Shown here one piece after another: positions 10,415 through 20,580 of a DNA stretch of 64,000 bases; position 1 is the first letter of the stretch, and the number at the start of each line of letters is the position of its first letter. The stretch spans positions 496,001 to 560,000 of the forward strand of contig OZ345365.1 in NCBI GenBank assembly GCA_977006965.1. The letters are read 5' to 3'. The position numbers and the translations under genes are program-made. Source of the DNA: Phymatolithon calcareum. Lineage: Eukaryota > Rhodophyta > Florideophyceae > Hapalidiales. The notes beneath the pieces are model-generated. The model did no database searches and was not told the DNA's origin. It was given only the letters and a program-made list of their open reading frames with translations.

Positions 10415-10840
10415 TACGTAACTCAAATGACCACTACAGTGGTCCTTGCAACTAGTTGCTGGGACATCGACAATCCTTGAACTTGCTATCACTGCTTGTT
10501 CTGCGAAGTGCAAACGTGAAGCCTGACTTCATGTAGGACCCGTACCGAAGCACGCATTGAGAAAAACACTAGTCAGAGAATGATGTAATGGTATTTCGAA
10601 GATTTCGAGTGATTTTGTGGCCCTGTCGTAGCCGTGTAGATTGTATTTGCTTAAGGTCTAGAAGCTCTCACGCAAGAGAGCAATGGTGAGCTCAATGCCA
10701 ACCATGCATGATGGATGCTTCGTGCAAAGCAGTGGAATATAATAGAAAAGCAGTAAAATAAAGTACTGAGAAATACAGAACTTTTGTCTGCACTCCGCAC
10801 GATCAGCCCCGTTTGTTCCGGCGAAGGCAGTAACATCTCC

Positions 10841-11152
10841 ATGGTTGATAGCTTTCAGCGTGGACGGAGAAGTCGTGGAAGGGGATCGCGAGGAAGACCA
10901 CGCACAACTCGTGAGAGAGGAGGATGTTCTGGAGTGACTCGAGAAGGTGACGCATCGCATGGGTGGAAAATGCGCACCCCAGAGTCACATGGTATAATGC
11001 AAGAGGAGGAGTTTACAAAATTCTTTGTCTCGCATAAAGCGAAGCTTTTCTGCGTGTCTGCAATAGAGAAACTCAAGATTGAACTACAGGCTCAACAGTT
11101 AACATCAAGTCGCGTGGACCAAGTCGTCCTCTTTTGTGGAGATTTGCTGTGA
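10841..11152 (+). CDS. Basic N-terminal ORF, possible transposase part
   Basis: From the ATG at 10841 the ORF has a very basic RG-rich block (RGRRSRGRGSRGRPRTTRER), followed by an acidic and helical part (MQEEEFTKFFVSHKAKLF). RGRP resembles an AT-hook core. It stops shortly before the next ORF at 11,168. The two may be exons or broken halves of a single transposase of the palindromic-end element. Family not recognised. Confidence 0.35.
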   Translation: MVDSFQRGRRSRGRGSRGRPRTTRERGGCSGVTREGDASHGWKMRTPESHGIMQEEEFTKFFVSHKAKLFCVSAIEKLKIELQAQQLTSSRVDQVVLFCGDLL

Positions 11153-11167
11153 TATTGCAAGATTTGG

Positions 11168-11857
11168 ATGAATGAATGGATTGCTCTACATTCTACTGAA
11201 GCGGCAACAATTCGAATGCGTGGCCTCTATCAGTACTTAGACATTCTTCTTTTATCTCATTTAACGGGCTTGAGTTTTGAGAAAACGATCGACATACAGG
11301 GGGACCTTGGGAGTATTGTTCCTTCGCTGGAAAGAATAAGATTCATAAGCACCCACATTCTGGCATACTCTGCCACTGGTCGAGGGGACTTACATGCGAC
11401 CACGTGGAGAGCTCAAAGAGCCAGGACACAATATCTCAACAGTTTTGAGCGAGCGGCATTTAAAATGTCATGCAGAGTTTTTTTGACCCTAAACCATACG
11501 CTTGCCACTCTTGATGATGACTTATGCGGCACAAGAGCACATGACAATCAGGTAAAATCCTTGGGCAATCGAAAGGCGAACAAAGAGGGGCATACAGCTG
11601 ATGCAGTTGCTGACGCCTTGTTTCGCGTGACGCTCATGGTCCGATTTCGCCACAGGATGGAAAGTCAATTGACGAATGTATCCAAACTTATCGACAACAT
11701 GATTGAAGGCCGGGGAGAACAAAGTTTGCACGGTCTTTTTCTCACTTGCGACCGCGGATACGGCAGCCTGCCGCAAGTGAGAACAAGACCATGCAAACTT
11801 TGTTCTCCCGGGCCTTCAATCATGTTGTCGATAAGTCTGGATACATTCGTCAATTGA
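11168..11857 (+). pseudogene. Possible DDE transposase remnant
   Basis: An open stretch of about 229 codons. LDILLLSHLTGLSFEKTIDI and ERAAFKMSC look like globular protein. LHGLFLTCDRGYG near 11,725-11,762 resembles the second catalytic Asp region (ADRGYG) of some IS4-like DDE transposases. Shortly after DRGYG the sequence folds back on itself (the hairpin 11,668-11,858), so the downstream part is an antisense repeat of the same segment and the true C-terminus is lost. The transposase assignment is tentative. Confidence 0.35.
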
Positions 11858-11858
11858 C
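11668..11858. repeat. Inverted duplication (foldback) inside the transposase-like ORF
   Basis: About 90 bp (11,668-11,757) are repeated in reverse complement at 11,768-11,858 with a short loop and a few mismatches. As a result both strands encode the same peptide (NVSKLIDNMIEG and NVSRLIDNMIEG). Confidence 0.9.
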
Positions 11859-12372
11859 TCTGCCATCGGCAGCATGTTTAAAATGCAGCCCGTGATTGAA
11901 CGCCCTTAAGGGGTCATTTAAGGTAAAAGTTCGAGGTTTAGTGGCTGCGATACACCACCGCTGGCATAAGTCCGCATCTCAACCAAATGCAGCGTACATC
12001 CGTAGTAGACCAATCACGAATCAGTCTGAACGTTTTAGTTTGTTTTGGCGCCCGAAAAATGACCGTTCATAAATAAATATTGCACAAACCATGTTTTTTC
12101 ATAATTGTGATTACTATGTGTCTTTCAAATGACCACTGTAGTGATCGTTTGAAGTTTTGTGTCAAAACGCACAACTAAAGTAGGCTCAGATACTCGGCAA
12201 TGCCAGGTCTCTAGTACAAGATTGGCGCCGTTTTTAGCTAAACGGACTTCGAAATCGGATAGAACAAGTCACAAGCTACCATCCCTGTTCATTTCATGAT
12301 CAAAAATGAATTTTGGACGAATTTGTGACACAAATTAGAAAATGACCACTACAGTGGTCATTTTTTCCAATA

Positions 12373-12770
12373 CAGTCAGACCTCGATAAATGGATGGGCA
12401 ATGTGGAATGGTCCAATATTCTCAAAATCGAGGTTATTCTCAAGTCGAATTTTGAATCATAAGTTTTGGATCACACGTGTGCCGAACAGTAGCCATATTC
12501 TACTGTACTGTATGCCAATGGCAGGAGAAACATGAAAAGTACTTACAGTATTCTACGAGTGAGGATATGCACCGTGTACGCTAAACAAAATTATAACAAA
12601 ATTTAAGGTATGCCCCGTGACCTCGAACATGAAGTAATGCTCCTATCAAATATTCTAGAATCCTTTAATTTTCGTTAAATTTAGGCGGATACGGTTTTCG
12701 TGGAGCACTCGATTATGCTGCTAACCGAGGTTATTCTAAAAAAGAGGTTCCATTTATCGAGGTCTGACTG
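12373..12770. mobile_element. Pogo/Tigger-like MITE
   Basis: 398 bp with terminal inverted repeats CAGTCAGACCTCGATAAATG and its complement. It is flanked by TA on both sides (12,371-12,372 and 12,771-12,772), as expected for the Tc1/mariner-pogo group. No coding capacity. CAGnnnnACCTCG is the usual start of Tigger-type ends. Confidence 0.75.
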
Positions 12771-12772
12771 TA

Positions 12773-13210
12773 GTAGGGATATGACCATATGTCTACTTTT
12801 GTCCATACTAGTTAGAGAGCATCGGATGGCATGTTCACGCCCGGCTTACAGAGCTATCGACGTATGTTGAGACAATATGATAGGACGACTAGGCTAAAGA
12901 TGTGTGTCCCTGATCAGGAACATGTGTGGACCTATGATGTAGTGTATATGAAGGATGTGTATCCTCAACAACGTAATTTACTCTTATGCAACAGAGCGAA
13001 ATTCGAGCGTGAAATCCGCCAAAAACAAATTTGATGTATGAGAAAAAAACAGAACAAACAGAGTTAACCTTTTTCCCGGTGGCGAAGAGGTTCCTGTGGT
13101 CGTGGTCGTATGACAAGACGCGACGCGGGTGTCCATCCACAAGAAAACCGCCAGGTGTCTTTTTGAAGCAAAACATGATTGACAGGAACATGAAAATGTT
13201 GGTACAGTAG
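12773..13210. other. No recognised feature
   Basis: Left-arm-only sequence up to the point where homology with the right arm resumes (13,211). Short ORFs only. Confidence 0.4.
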
Positions 13211-13379
13211 AATATCGGAAAGTCGTTGCTTGGGCATTAAGTTTGAGATAACTTCTTTCTGTAATGAGTTAATAACTAAATTACAAAAAATGTTACTTTT
13301 GGGTCAGACATCAGAACAGTCTTCGGTACCCTTCGCCAGGACACGTGAAAATACATGTTAGTGCCGCCTACTGGAGTCA

Positions 13380-13740
13380 GGAAAATTCTGGATCCTTTAC
13401 ATAGGAGAAAGAACAACACGTTATAAGGTTCCTAAGCTTGACATTCAACGCACCCCTTTGGAGAAAATCAGTATTTGGTGCCTACGTTGGGATTACCGCG
13501 CTGATCGAACTAGTTGCTTTACAACGTTCTCTAGCGTCGGCTAGGATGAGTGCAGAATTGAGTTTGAGTGCAAGAGACTCACAAGAGCTCTTGTTGGGAG
13601 AGAAATACGAATCAAGAACGATTTAGGTAGCCAGAAGAATTTAGCTTAGAGAATATCGCAAGAGCTACCGCGTTACTCTAAGGTGAGGCTTTGGGAGCTC
13701 TCAAAATCAAATCATCAAATATCCCCGATGTATCACTGTA
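13380..13740 (+). mobile_element. Non-LTR family B fragment, left arm
   Basis: Encodes a broken version of the family B C-terminus (FNAPLWRKSVFGAY, then RLTGALVGR in the related copies). It ends in GAGGCTTTGGGAGCTCTCAA.. ATATCCCC. The mirror copy is at 24,400-24,880, about 4% different. Confidence 0.7.
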
Positions 13741-13854
13741 AGGTAGAACATTTCTTTTGCTCTGCAGCAGTTGTTGATCTGCGGATCGTTCTGAAACTCG
13801 ACGACGGTCGCAATTTGACGCCGCAATCTGGGGGTCTCGATAGTCCAAGGTGGC

Positions 13855-15033
13855 CTACGACAACATCACGGCTGTGTCCCCACTAGCCCAATTCAGGTAG
13901 AGCCGGATGCGGAGCACATACTTGTGGGTGTGAACCAGTCGCGTGGTAATCTTCGCATTGAGACTTGTTCCACTGTCGTCGTCCCCTGCGACGAATTCCA
14001 TTTCGCCATTCACCTCTTCGAATAACACCATCACTGCGTCGGAGTTGCCGAAAGTCTGGATCGTGTATTTGTCGGAGCGATCGACTTCAATAGCAAAGTT
14101 GCTTTGCTCGCCGGGGCCAATCGACATTTTCTCCAAGATGGACGGCTCCAGCTTCTTATACTTGGCCTTGTTGAGCGGCGGGTAGAACTTGCGTGCTTCC
14201 GCCTTGTCGATGTCGGTAAGTCCGTCAGAGGGCCGAAGGCCTTTGTTATACTGGGCAGGCTCGGTGATCATCCCCGCCCCAAAGCCGTAGTGCATGATCG
14301 AATTGGGGTCCCAGTTCGAGCCCGCAACTTCCTGCGGAGACAGTTTGCGAAGGATGTTTTGGAACGTTCTTTCGCGGGACCAGTTGTTCGGCGGGCCGCC
14401 ATACGTGCGATACACGGCCTCTTCGTCCCACACGATCCCCGAAAACGGATTTTGATGCTCGTGCTTGAACCCTAGGGTATGGCCAATTTCGTGGATCGGG
14501 GTGTCCAGTCCGCCGCCGCGCGGGTCTTGGGTCAGGTCCCACCCGAAATTCATCGTCCGCTCCAGTCGGCCTGGAATGTCTACCACGTCCCTGCCCACAT
14601 AAGACCATGAGCCGTCGCCTCTCAAGAAGCCAATGCGGACCTGGGCGACGTTGATGTCAGTGACTTCCTCGAATTCGATCCCGATGCCTACATCCTCCCA
14701 CGCCTTAAAAGCCGCTCGGACGAGGTTCTCGTTGCTCGGCACGCCTTTGAACGGGCCACTGTCGAACATGTAATACTTGAGCTTTGTGCCGTTGACCCAT
14801 TTCTTTCCGATGAGGCGAATCAGCCCCTCTCGGTAGCTCGACACACCAGGCGCGAGCGGCCGCTCGGGAACCTCGGGCAACGTGCACGAGCCCAGCCCGA
14901 AATCGTTGCTGAAGGACGGCCCATCCGCACTTTCAGGTGGGACGCCGCCACCTTTGCTGGCCAACTCAAGTTTCTCGACGCGATTCAAGATCGTTTTCAA
15001 TTGATCATGAATTGATTGCGATTTATCAGCCAT
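13855..15033 (-). CDS. Zinc metalloprotease, astacin/matrixin-like, copy 1
   Basis: 392 codons, intact and intronless. The long zinc motif HEIGHTLGFKHEH (residues 181-193) gives zinc ligands His181, His185 and His191 and catalytic Glu182. The Met-turn SIMHYG (Met247) follows. This is the metzincin signature, closest in form to astacin (M12A) or matrixin-like microbial enzymes. Residues about 300-392 resemble a bacterial pre-peptidase C-terminal (PPC) beta-sandwich. No signal peptide is evident; residues 5-25 look helical. The start at 15033 is chosen because it is common to both copies. Here an in-frame ATG at 15141 would add 36 residues, but in the other copy the matching ATG is followed at once by a stop. 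GC content is visibly above the surroundings, and AAAGGAG lies 6 bases upstream of the ATG. Both hint at a bacterial origin. Confidence 0.88.
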   Translation of the reverse strand: MADKSQSIHDQLKTILNRVEKLELASKGGGVPPESADGPSFSNDFGLGSCTLPEVPERPLAPGVSSYREGLIRLIGKKWVNGTKLKYYMFDSGPFKGVPSNENLVRAAFKAWEDVGIGIEFEEVTDINVAQVRIGFLRGDGSWSYVGRDVVDIPGRLERTMNFGWDLTQDPRGGGLDTPIHEIGHTLGFKHEHQNPFSGIVWDEEAVYRTYGGPPNNWSRERTFQNILRKLSPQEVAGSNWDPNSIMHYGFGAGMITEPAQYNKGLRPSDGLTDIDKAEARKFYPPLNKAKYKKLEPSILEKMSIGPGEQSNFAIEVDRSDKYTIQTFGNSDAVMVLFEEVNGEMEFVAGDDDSGTSLNAKITTRLVHTHKYVLRIRLYLNWASGDTAVMLS

Positions 15034-15039
15034 TTTAAA

Positions 15040-15046
15040 CTCCTTT
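15040..15046 (-). promoter_or_regulatory. Shine-Dalgarno-like AAAGGAG
   Basis: Located 6 bases upstream of the metalloprotease ATG and conserved in the second copy at 23,087-23,093. In a eukaryote it would have no role. It could be a relic of transfer or chance. Confidence 0.4.
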
Positions 15047-15189
15047 GCAACAGGTGGAATTTGAAATGTCGTTCTTGATCGCGTAAGGTGACTGAGAGAG
15101 GTTAAACGAGGAGTTGGCGGACTGTTTTCTGCCCTTTGCATATAGCTATTCTACATCAAGATGGTTCTTATAATCCTTTTCGAGTTGCC

Positions 15190-15900
15190 TAAAAGTAGCT
15201 AGGGTAAAATGAGATCTGCGCAGGGAATAGGCCATATAAAAGAACAATAAAATACTTCACGGATCATTCCTATTCTATATGTGCGTATCTTATACCACTC
15301 GCAACCTATATTATTGATTCAAAACGCATTCGGTGCGAGTACAATCCTAAGTAAAAACAAGAAACGTAGCTAGGGTAAAATGAGATCTCCGCAAGGAATA
15401 GTGCTAACTATTGCGCAACTTCAATATGAACCTAATTTTGCAATCAGAAAAGATTTAATTCTATCAATTTGCAAGTGATATTTCTCGAGAATCCCGCCCT
15501 TCACACACGGTCTTTTGGATCGACAAGTAGGGCATATAAAAGAACAGTAAACCCCCCATGGATCATTCCTATACTATATGTACGTATTGGTTTTAAAAGC
15601 ATTCGGTGCGAGTACATTCCTGAGTAAGAACAAAAACATAGCTAGGGTAAAATGAGATCTCCGCAAGGAGTAGTGTTAACTATCGCACAACATCAATTAT
15701 GACTCTAATTTTTCAGTCAGAAAAAGTTTAATTCTATCAATTTGTAAGTGATATATCTCGAGAATCCCGCTCTTCACAAACGGTCTTTTGGATCGACAAA
15801 TAGGGCACATAACAGAACAGTAAAGCACTCCATGTATCATTCCTATCCTAAATGTAGGTATGTTATACCACCCGCAGCCTATATGTATGTGTGTTACACT
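15190..15900 (+). repeat. ~272-bp tandem array, left arm
   Basis: The block GCTAGGGTAAAATGAGATCT recurs at about 15,197, 15,368 and 15,640 (spacings 171 and 272). Each unit also carries ATTCGGTGCGAGTACA and CATATAAAAGAAC. The mirror array at 22,080-22,930 has five markers, so array length differs between arms. The TATA-like block points away from the metalloprotease. Confidence 0.85.
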
Positions 15901-15904
15901 ACCC

Positions 15905-16060
15905 TTTCCCTGGAAGGGATTGGTAACTTTTTAATAAAAATCTACCTTTCTTCTTCTTCTTCCCTGGAAGGGATACAGCGCATTTCAAAGCTGCTCTAGT
16001 GTCGGCGTGCGCCAGCGTTGAGGGCTTCTAAAATAAAAAAACCTACAATTCCCCCCTCCT
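15905..16060 (+). mobile_element. Family E and family C 3' tails
   Basis: 15,920-15,945 has the E tail (AATAAAAATCTACCTTTC plus TTC repeats). 15,960-16,058 has a 5'-truncated C tail ending GAGGGCTTCTAAAATAAAA..CAATTCCCCCC. Confidence 0.7.
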
Positions 16061-16253
16061 GTTACACTACACGCAAGTACGATATGCTGAAAAGGAACGA
16101 CGAGAAGGAACCCATGTATTCAAATGAAGTGCCCAAAAGCAGACACAACCATGAATGGAAGTACACGAGGAAAGATATCGCCAAGATGAAGACCAGTGAG
16201 CCGATTGGTGAAGCTGTAAAACATATCCAAGCAAACAATTCTTCGCAAACACT

Positions 16254-16800
16254 TCATTTATATATCCGGCACTGGAAGGAGACGGCCTAGAATCGAAGCG
16301 GAAAAGGAAGATTCCATACGACAAGACAAGAGAATTTCCAGCAATCCTCAAGTTCCCCAAGGTGAAACAAAGGCAACTCGCTCTGCAATATGCCTGTGGA
16401 AGATTCCCGCAGGTGTCAACAACAAGTACGGCCGACGAATTCGGCACCAGAGCCAGAGAGCATATGGAAATCCTTGAACGCACGCTAGCAGGGTACGACC
16501 TAGAAGTAGAAAAACGACTAGAAGCAGAAAAGGCTCTAGATGAGCTCTTACTATTTAGCAAGACACTTATAGAACGCATGGAGAACGAAGAAGGCCTGTA
16601 TTGATTTGTAGGAGGCAAGGCATAAAGTGTTCGAGTGCACTCACCAACAATCCCGTAGAGGATTGAGACAGGATTACTTTTGAATCCTGAGTTTCCCCGT
16701 CCTCCATTCCGGTGGGCGTTTCGTGAGCTGCACAAAGGTAGGTAGCATCAGAGGAAGCCTCGCCCATATCTTCGGAAGTCTGCGGGGCTTTTAAATAAAC
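16254..16800 (+). mobile_element. Non-LTR family A 3' fragment
   Basis: The coding part (16,254-16,604) is open and reads KRKRKIPYDKTREFPAILKF.., then GRFPQVS, EFGTRAREHMEILERTLAGY, and ends EKALDELLLFSKTLIERMEN-EEGLY and stop. A ~190-base 3' UTR follows, ending in CGGGGCTTTTAAATAAACCT and an A-rich tail. This is the best-preserved copy of the EKALD terminal domain in the window. RT domains are missing. Confidence 0.75.
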
Positions 16801-16809
16801 CTGAATTGA

Positions 16810-17620
16810 AAAAAACTGCCCCGCAACTGGAGCGAAAACCTCCCAGGTGAGACTTATGTATACCAGGCCACTGAGAAGCAGTTCGTCTCCCTCGCGTCGG
16901 CGGATTCTCACTGACAGCGGGCAACGCATCAGCCACACCTGTGTGGTGTGTGGAAAGTTGTCATAAGGTTGCTGCCTATTTGTCCCTTCTGTCTGGACCG
17001 TTTCTGATATCTGTGAGCTCCTGTTCACCGTCATCGTCATCTACTTATGATAGCTTCCACTCCTGCGACAGCTTCCGAGTCTGTGTTCCAGGCGTGTGTG
17101 TTTTGTTCCAAAGGTGACTGCAATTGGGGATTTTTTCTTGTTAATATCTACAGATACCCAGATTGTCTTGCTGGCGAGCACCACAATATCCGCAACTTCT
17201 TGTACCGCTTCTATATGTGCGCGAAATTTGGCCGTCTTCGAAAAGGCGTCCAAGGGCGTATACCAGAAAGACTTCGTGCACCAATAATCTTCGATACGTC
17301 ACAGCATGATGAACGACATTCCCAGCTCTAGGCCTAGATACGCTTCCATATCGAACCTCGAAAGCTATTGCAGTAAACGCATCGACGTGTTCGTCATATC
17401 ATTAAGATTCGCTATCTCTTCTTCCGAAAAAAGATGGCAAAATAAGCCAAAGCTGCCAATTTCTGAGAATGCAGTTCAAATTCTTTCTCTTGGAGTAAAA
17501 CCAAGCCACTCAGACACTGTATGCTGTCCACATATACATCAACATCACACCCAGGTAGACCTTGTAGCCTTTCATGTGGAACTTTGTAAGGATCATGATC
17601 TCCCTGAGCTTGTTTTCTTT
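16810..17620. other. No recognised feature
   Basis: Spacer between the arms. ORFs on both strands are short and show no recognised motif. Confidence 0.4.
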
Positions 17621-17740
17621 AATTTGAGATTTATTAAATGCCCTCAGAAATACTCATGACACTGCAAGAGAGATGCGTTTCAGTTGCTACCTTGTAGCTT
17701 CGATCATCTATTCAAACCCGTGTAAGCAGACAGTGTCTCC
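17620..17740 (-). mobile_element. Family G 3' UTR fragment
   Basis: TTTATTAAATGCCCTCAGAA.. and TGCGTTTCAG.. match the G 3' ends at 36,805, 41,640 and (inverted) 34,500. Confidence 0.6.
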
Positions 17741-17764
17741 AACAGGATCACTTCCGTGACGATG

Positions 17765-18751
17765 GGGGGGAGGGGAGAAATTGTAGGTTTTTGTTTAGAA
17801 GCCCTCAACGCCGTCGCACGCCGACACCAGAGCAGCTTCGCATTGCGCTGTAACCCTTCCAGGGAAGACTGCAGCATATCGCTTACATCATCACACCATC
17901 ATCTCCTCTTGCATCTCGCTTTCTAGAATCATTAATTTGTCCATCGCTTGTTTGAATTCCTCTTATGTTCTATCATTCATCTGTGGTTGCGTTAGGTTGA
18001 GTTGAAGGGTTTCCAGCAGCATTGCTGCCAGTTCGTCGTAGTTGTCGATATATCCCGAAGGATTTCGCGGAGGGAAGCGGCCGAAAAACCATTTGACTCC
18101 CCGAAGTCTGTGTTTTCTCGACTTGATTTGGACTACGGGGTTTGGATTCTCGCTCATATCCACGGCGATTTTACGTTTTTTGGCCTTCTCCGTCTCGCCC
18201 CTTGCCCAATAGATTCGCAGTTTCTCATCCTTGTGGGTGACCTTTCCTTCCACAGCCCTCTTCGCTGGGACTTTCAACAGTTCGTGCTCTTCGAGGTATC
18301 TAATATCCCTCTGTGCCTGTGCTAAGTCCTCATCCTTGCCCTCGAACTTCTTCCTCCTCTCGAGGTTCCGATTTGCATGCAGGAGTCGCAGCGCAAAGTG
18401 TTCTCCTAATATCTTGTGCCTCAGCTCTGGTGGTGTGATTCTGCATAGCGTTCGCATTCGATCATTATTCCGCTTAGCAAAATGGCCAAATATTAGGGAG
18501 TAGTACAATCATTCTATCTGATCCTCATGCGCTTGAATGGACTTCGAACACGGCGTTAGGTGCTGTGCGTATTCCCATCGACATTGGAGCAGGGCCTTAT
18601 ATATGGATATGAATTTTGTCCTCGTCAGTCCTTGAGCCCGTGACGATGGTAAGAACGGACAACTTTGCGGGAACCCTCTCTCTGTCGAGTGCAACGAACA
18701 CAAGCGCGAGCCTTCTTGGACGGAGAGAAATAAGCTTGTCGATATCCGCAC
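17765..18751 (-). pseudogene. Non-LTR family C 3' part
   Basis: From 18,751 the minus strand encodes the end of the RT thumb (FISIYKALLQCRWEYAQHL). After one in-frame TGA it continues with SLIFGHFAKRNNDRMRTLCR, a charged helical region, NPNPVVQIKSRKHRLRG and GRFPPRNPSGYIDNYDELA, ending with LQLNLTQPQMNDRT at 17,963. The 3' end at 17,765-17,810 is GAGGGCTTCTAAACAAAAAC.. CCCCCC on the minus strand. The matching longer element is at 48.3-51.6 kb. Confidence 0.75.
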
Positions 18752-18759
18752 ATACGCCT

Positions 18760-19265
18760 ACACGACGCTTTCAGTACGAACGAAGAGATGGACTAGAAGA
18801 AGGGAAAGGGTGAAAAGAACGATGTCGTCCTTGAAGCGGCGACCTTGTCTCGTCCTTTCAATTTGGAGCGAGTACACGAAAAGGGGCAAAGGGGAGCTTG
18901 AGCGCGATTGTCGCTGTACTGGCTTGCACGAGGATACGGTTGCGCTGAAGAAGTTTGGGAAGAGCTCCGATTCCACGTAGTCGAAGGGATTGTCAGGCGA
19001 ACATGCGCTTGCTCGATGCAATCGGTCGAGTCGAAGTTCGAAGAACTCCCACCTTTCTTTACTCAGAGGAAGGAACTAGCTCTCTTGTATGCTACAACCG
19101 ACTCGAAAAACAGCGCATAGATACAAGAGACACGAGAGAGCCGATAGCATTATTGCAAAACAGATCATCTACTATGAACACCATGAGTATCACGATCCGA
19201 TTTGTGCGGCGTACAGTCGCCAGAGGAAAAGGCATCCGAATTCGGGCAGCTGTATAACAGCGGGC
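18760..19265 (+). repeat. Third, diverged copy of the 2.3-kb arm module
   Basis: GTCGAAGGGA.., AAGGAACTAGCT and the peptide KELALLYATTDSKNSA correspond to 27,840-28,010 and to 2310-2560 in reverse. It lies in the spacer. Confidence 0.5.
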
Positions 19266-19968
19266 GGGACAGTTTTCTTCATTTGGTGCGCAGAAACTGT
19301 AACCCCCAGTGATTTACACGCAATGGAATCGCAGCAGTTGAGTCTTTGGATATTGCTTGGGCTCTGCGACCCGAAAAAGGAAAATGCATGTTACCAAGCG
19401 CGGTATCTATATCACGGGTTTAGATTTGAAAGACTAGTAACATTAGACTACATAGCACTTTGCACGTTTCATGCACTGCCGTCTGTGTCCTGGTGGGCGA
19501 TATACACGTAATCGGTCGGCTAGCCAAAAGTGCATAAATACCAAGGCAGAGTGCACGCGTAGGGAAATAAAAGGTACCAGTTATCAACAGAGTGATGGTC
19601 CCTAAGGTAGAGCAAAGTGGATTCGTTTACAAGACGGAACCCCCGAGTGCCTTTTCTGCCTTCTCGACGCTCCTCGCCGGGCGCGTCCCCTTGCAACAAA
19701 TCGGTGGGTCCTGCGCTGCACGCGGCTGCGTGCATTACAAAAACGGAAGATCTTGACTGGGACAAGGGAAAGAGCAGGCTCTCAGGTTCAACAGCAATAA
19801 GAATTCGATGACCCACTTCAGTGAGCGCTTGTTTGGTGTTTTCCTAAAGCAAGAAGGGACTCCTTCAAATAAAACCTATTTATCTAATAAGGGGAGCCGA
19901 AGCGTTTTCTAGCGTTCTATTTGTCTCATTTGTTTGATTCTCAATTGGCATTCAGTTCGTGCTCTTAC
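19266..19968. other. No recognised feature
   Basis: Short ORFs only; nothing recognised. Confidence 0.4.
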
Positions 19969-20580
19969 CAGGGGAATGTTAGAAGGGGGACAAAAGCAGG
20001 CGAGATGTCATACTGTACCGAATTTTAATGATAAGCCTATGTGGCGTCCGTATGAAGCAGAGAAGACAGGTCGAAATGTATCATAAACGTAGCCGATTGA
20101 TAGAAAAAATTCAGCTTACAGCTCGCGTACATTATGGACCATAATGTAGCGAAGCCTCTCGTTGCAGGATTCGCATTCTGGAGAAAACTAAGAGAGAAGT
20201 AGGTTTTCGAGTTCTGCCTGTGCGCTGTGCACAAAATGTGCACAGCTCACGCCCGTGGCTTTCCTGATTTTTGAAAGTTGCCCGCGAAAATTATAGATGT
20301 AGCCGTTGTGCGCTGGACGGATTTAACAAATGCAGCGGAAGACTTGGAGGTGTGGCTGGCGTCTTTTGTCGTGTCTAATAGCGATGGACGCGAGCGGAAC
20401 GTTCTCGGAGGCGAGTACCTTGTCTGGCGAGCTCGGGCTTCAATCAGCCGTGCGTTCCGGGCTGGAACAAGCGCGCTCATCCGTTGATGGTCCTCTCTTG
20501 CGAGTAGTGCTCGCATGATCCACTTCTGCGAAATATAACCTATCGCTTGCGGCCACGTTGCCATAATCTAATCAGCTAAT
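19969..20580. mobile_element. hAT-like TIR element, truncated copy
   Basis: Starts CAGGGGAATGTTAGAAGGGG and matches, in reverse, the right 600 bp of the complete element at 58,774-59,692. Homology stops near 20,580, so one end is missing. Confidence 0.7.

Larger units (their letters stand above)
5407..12366. mobile_element. Candidate DNA transposon with palindromic end repeats
   Basis: Copies of a near-palindrome AAATGACCACT..AGTGGTCATTT occur at about 5410-5434, 10,427-10,445, 12,127-12,150 and 12,339-12,366. Removing the nested copia element leaves about 2 kb. Two palindromes sit at each end, with candidate transposase ORFs (10,841-11,857) in between. The right arm lacks the whole block. 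I could not find a convincing target-site duplication, so the exact ends are uncertain. Confidence 0.45.
300..15900 (+). repeat. Left arm of a large imperfect inverted duplication
   Basis: Successive blocks here recur in reverse complement and mirror order at 21,750-32,140. Examples are 300-620 with 31,880-32,140, 690-1150 with 29,800-30,250, 1570-2260 with 29,120-29,740, 2400-3240 with 27,130-27,950, 3310-5320 with 24,920-26,970, and 13,210-15,900 with 21,750-24,900. Divergence by eye is 4-10% in most blocks. Position sums jump from about 30,300 to 38,130 between the outer and inner blocks, which places about 7.9 kb of left-arm-only sequence at 5,330-13,211. Confidence 0.85.

Noticed and set aside
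15034-15141. Upstream start adding 36 residues to metalloprotease copy 1
   Set aside because: The frame is open in both copies, but in copy 2 the matching ATG is followed directly by TAA. The common ATG at 15033 and 23100 is therefore preferred.
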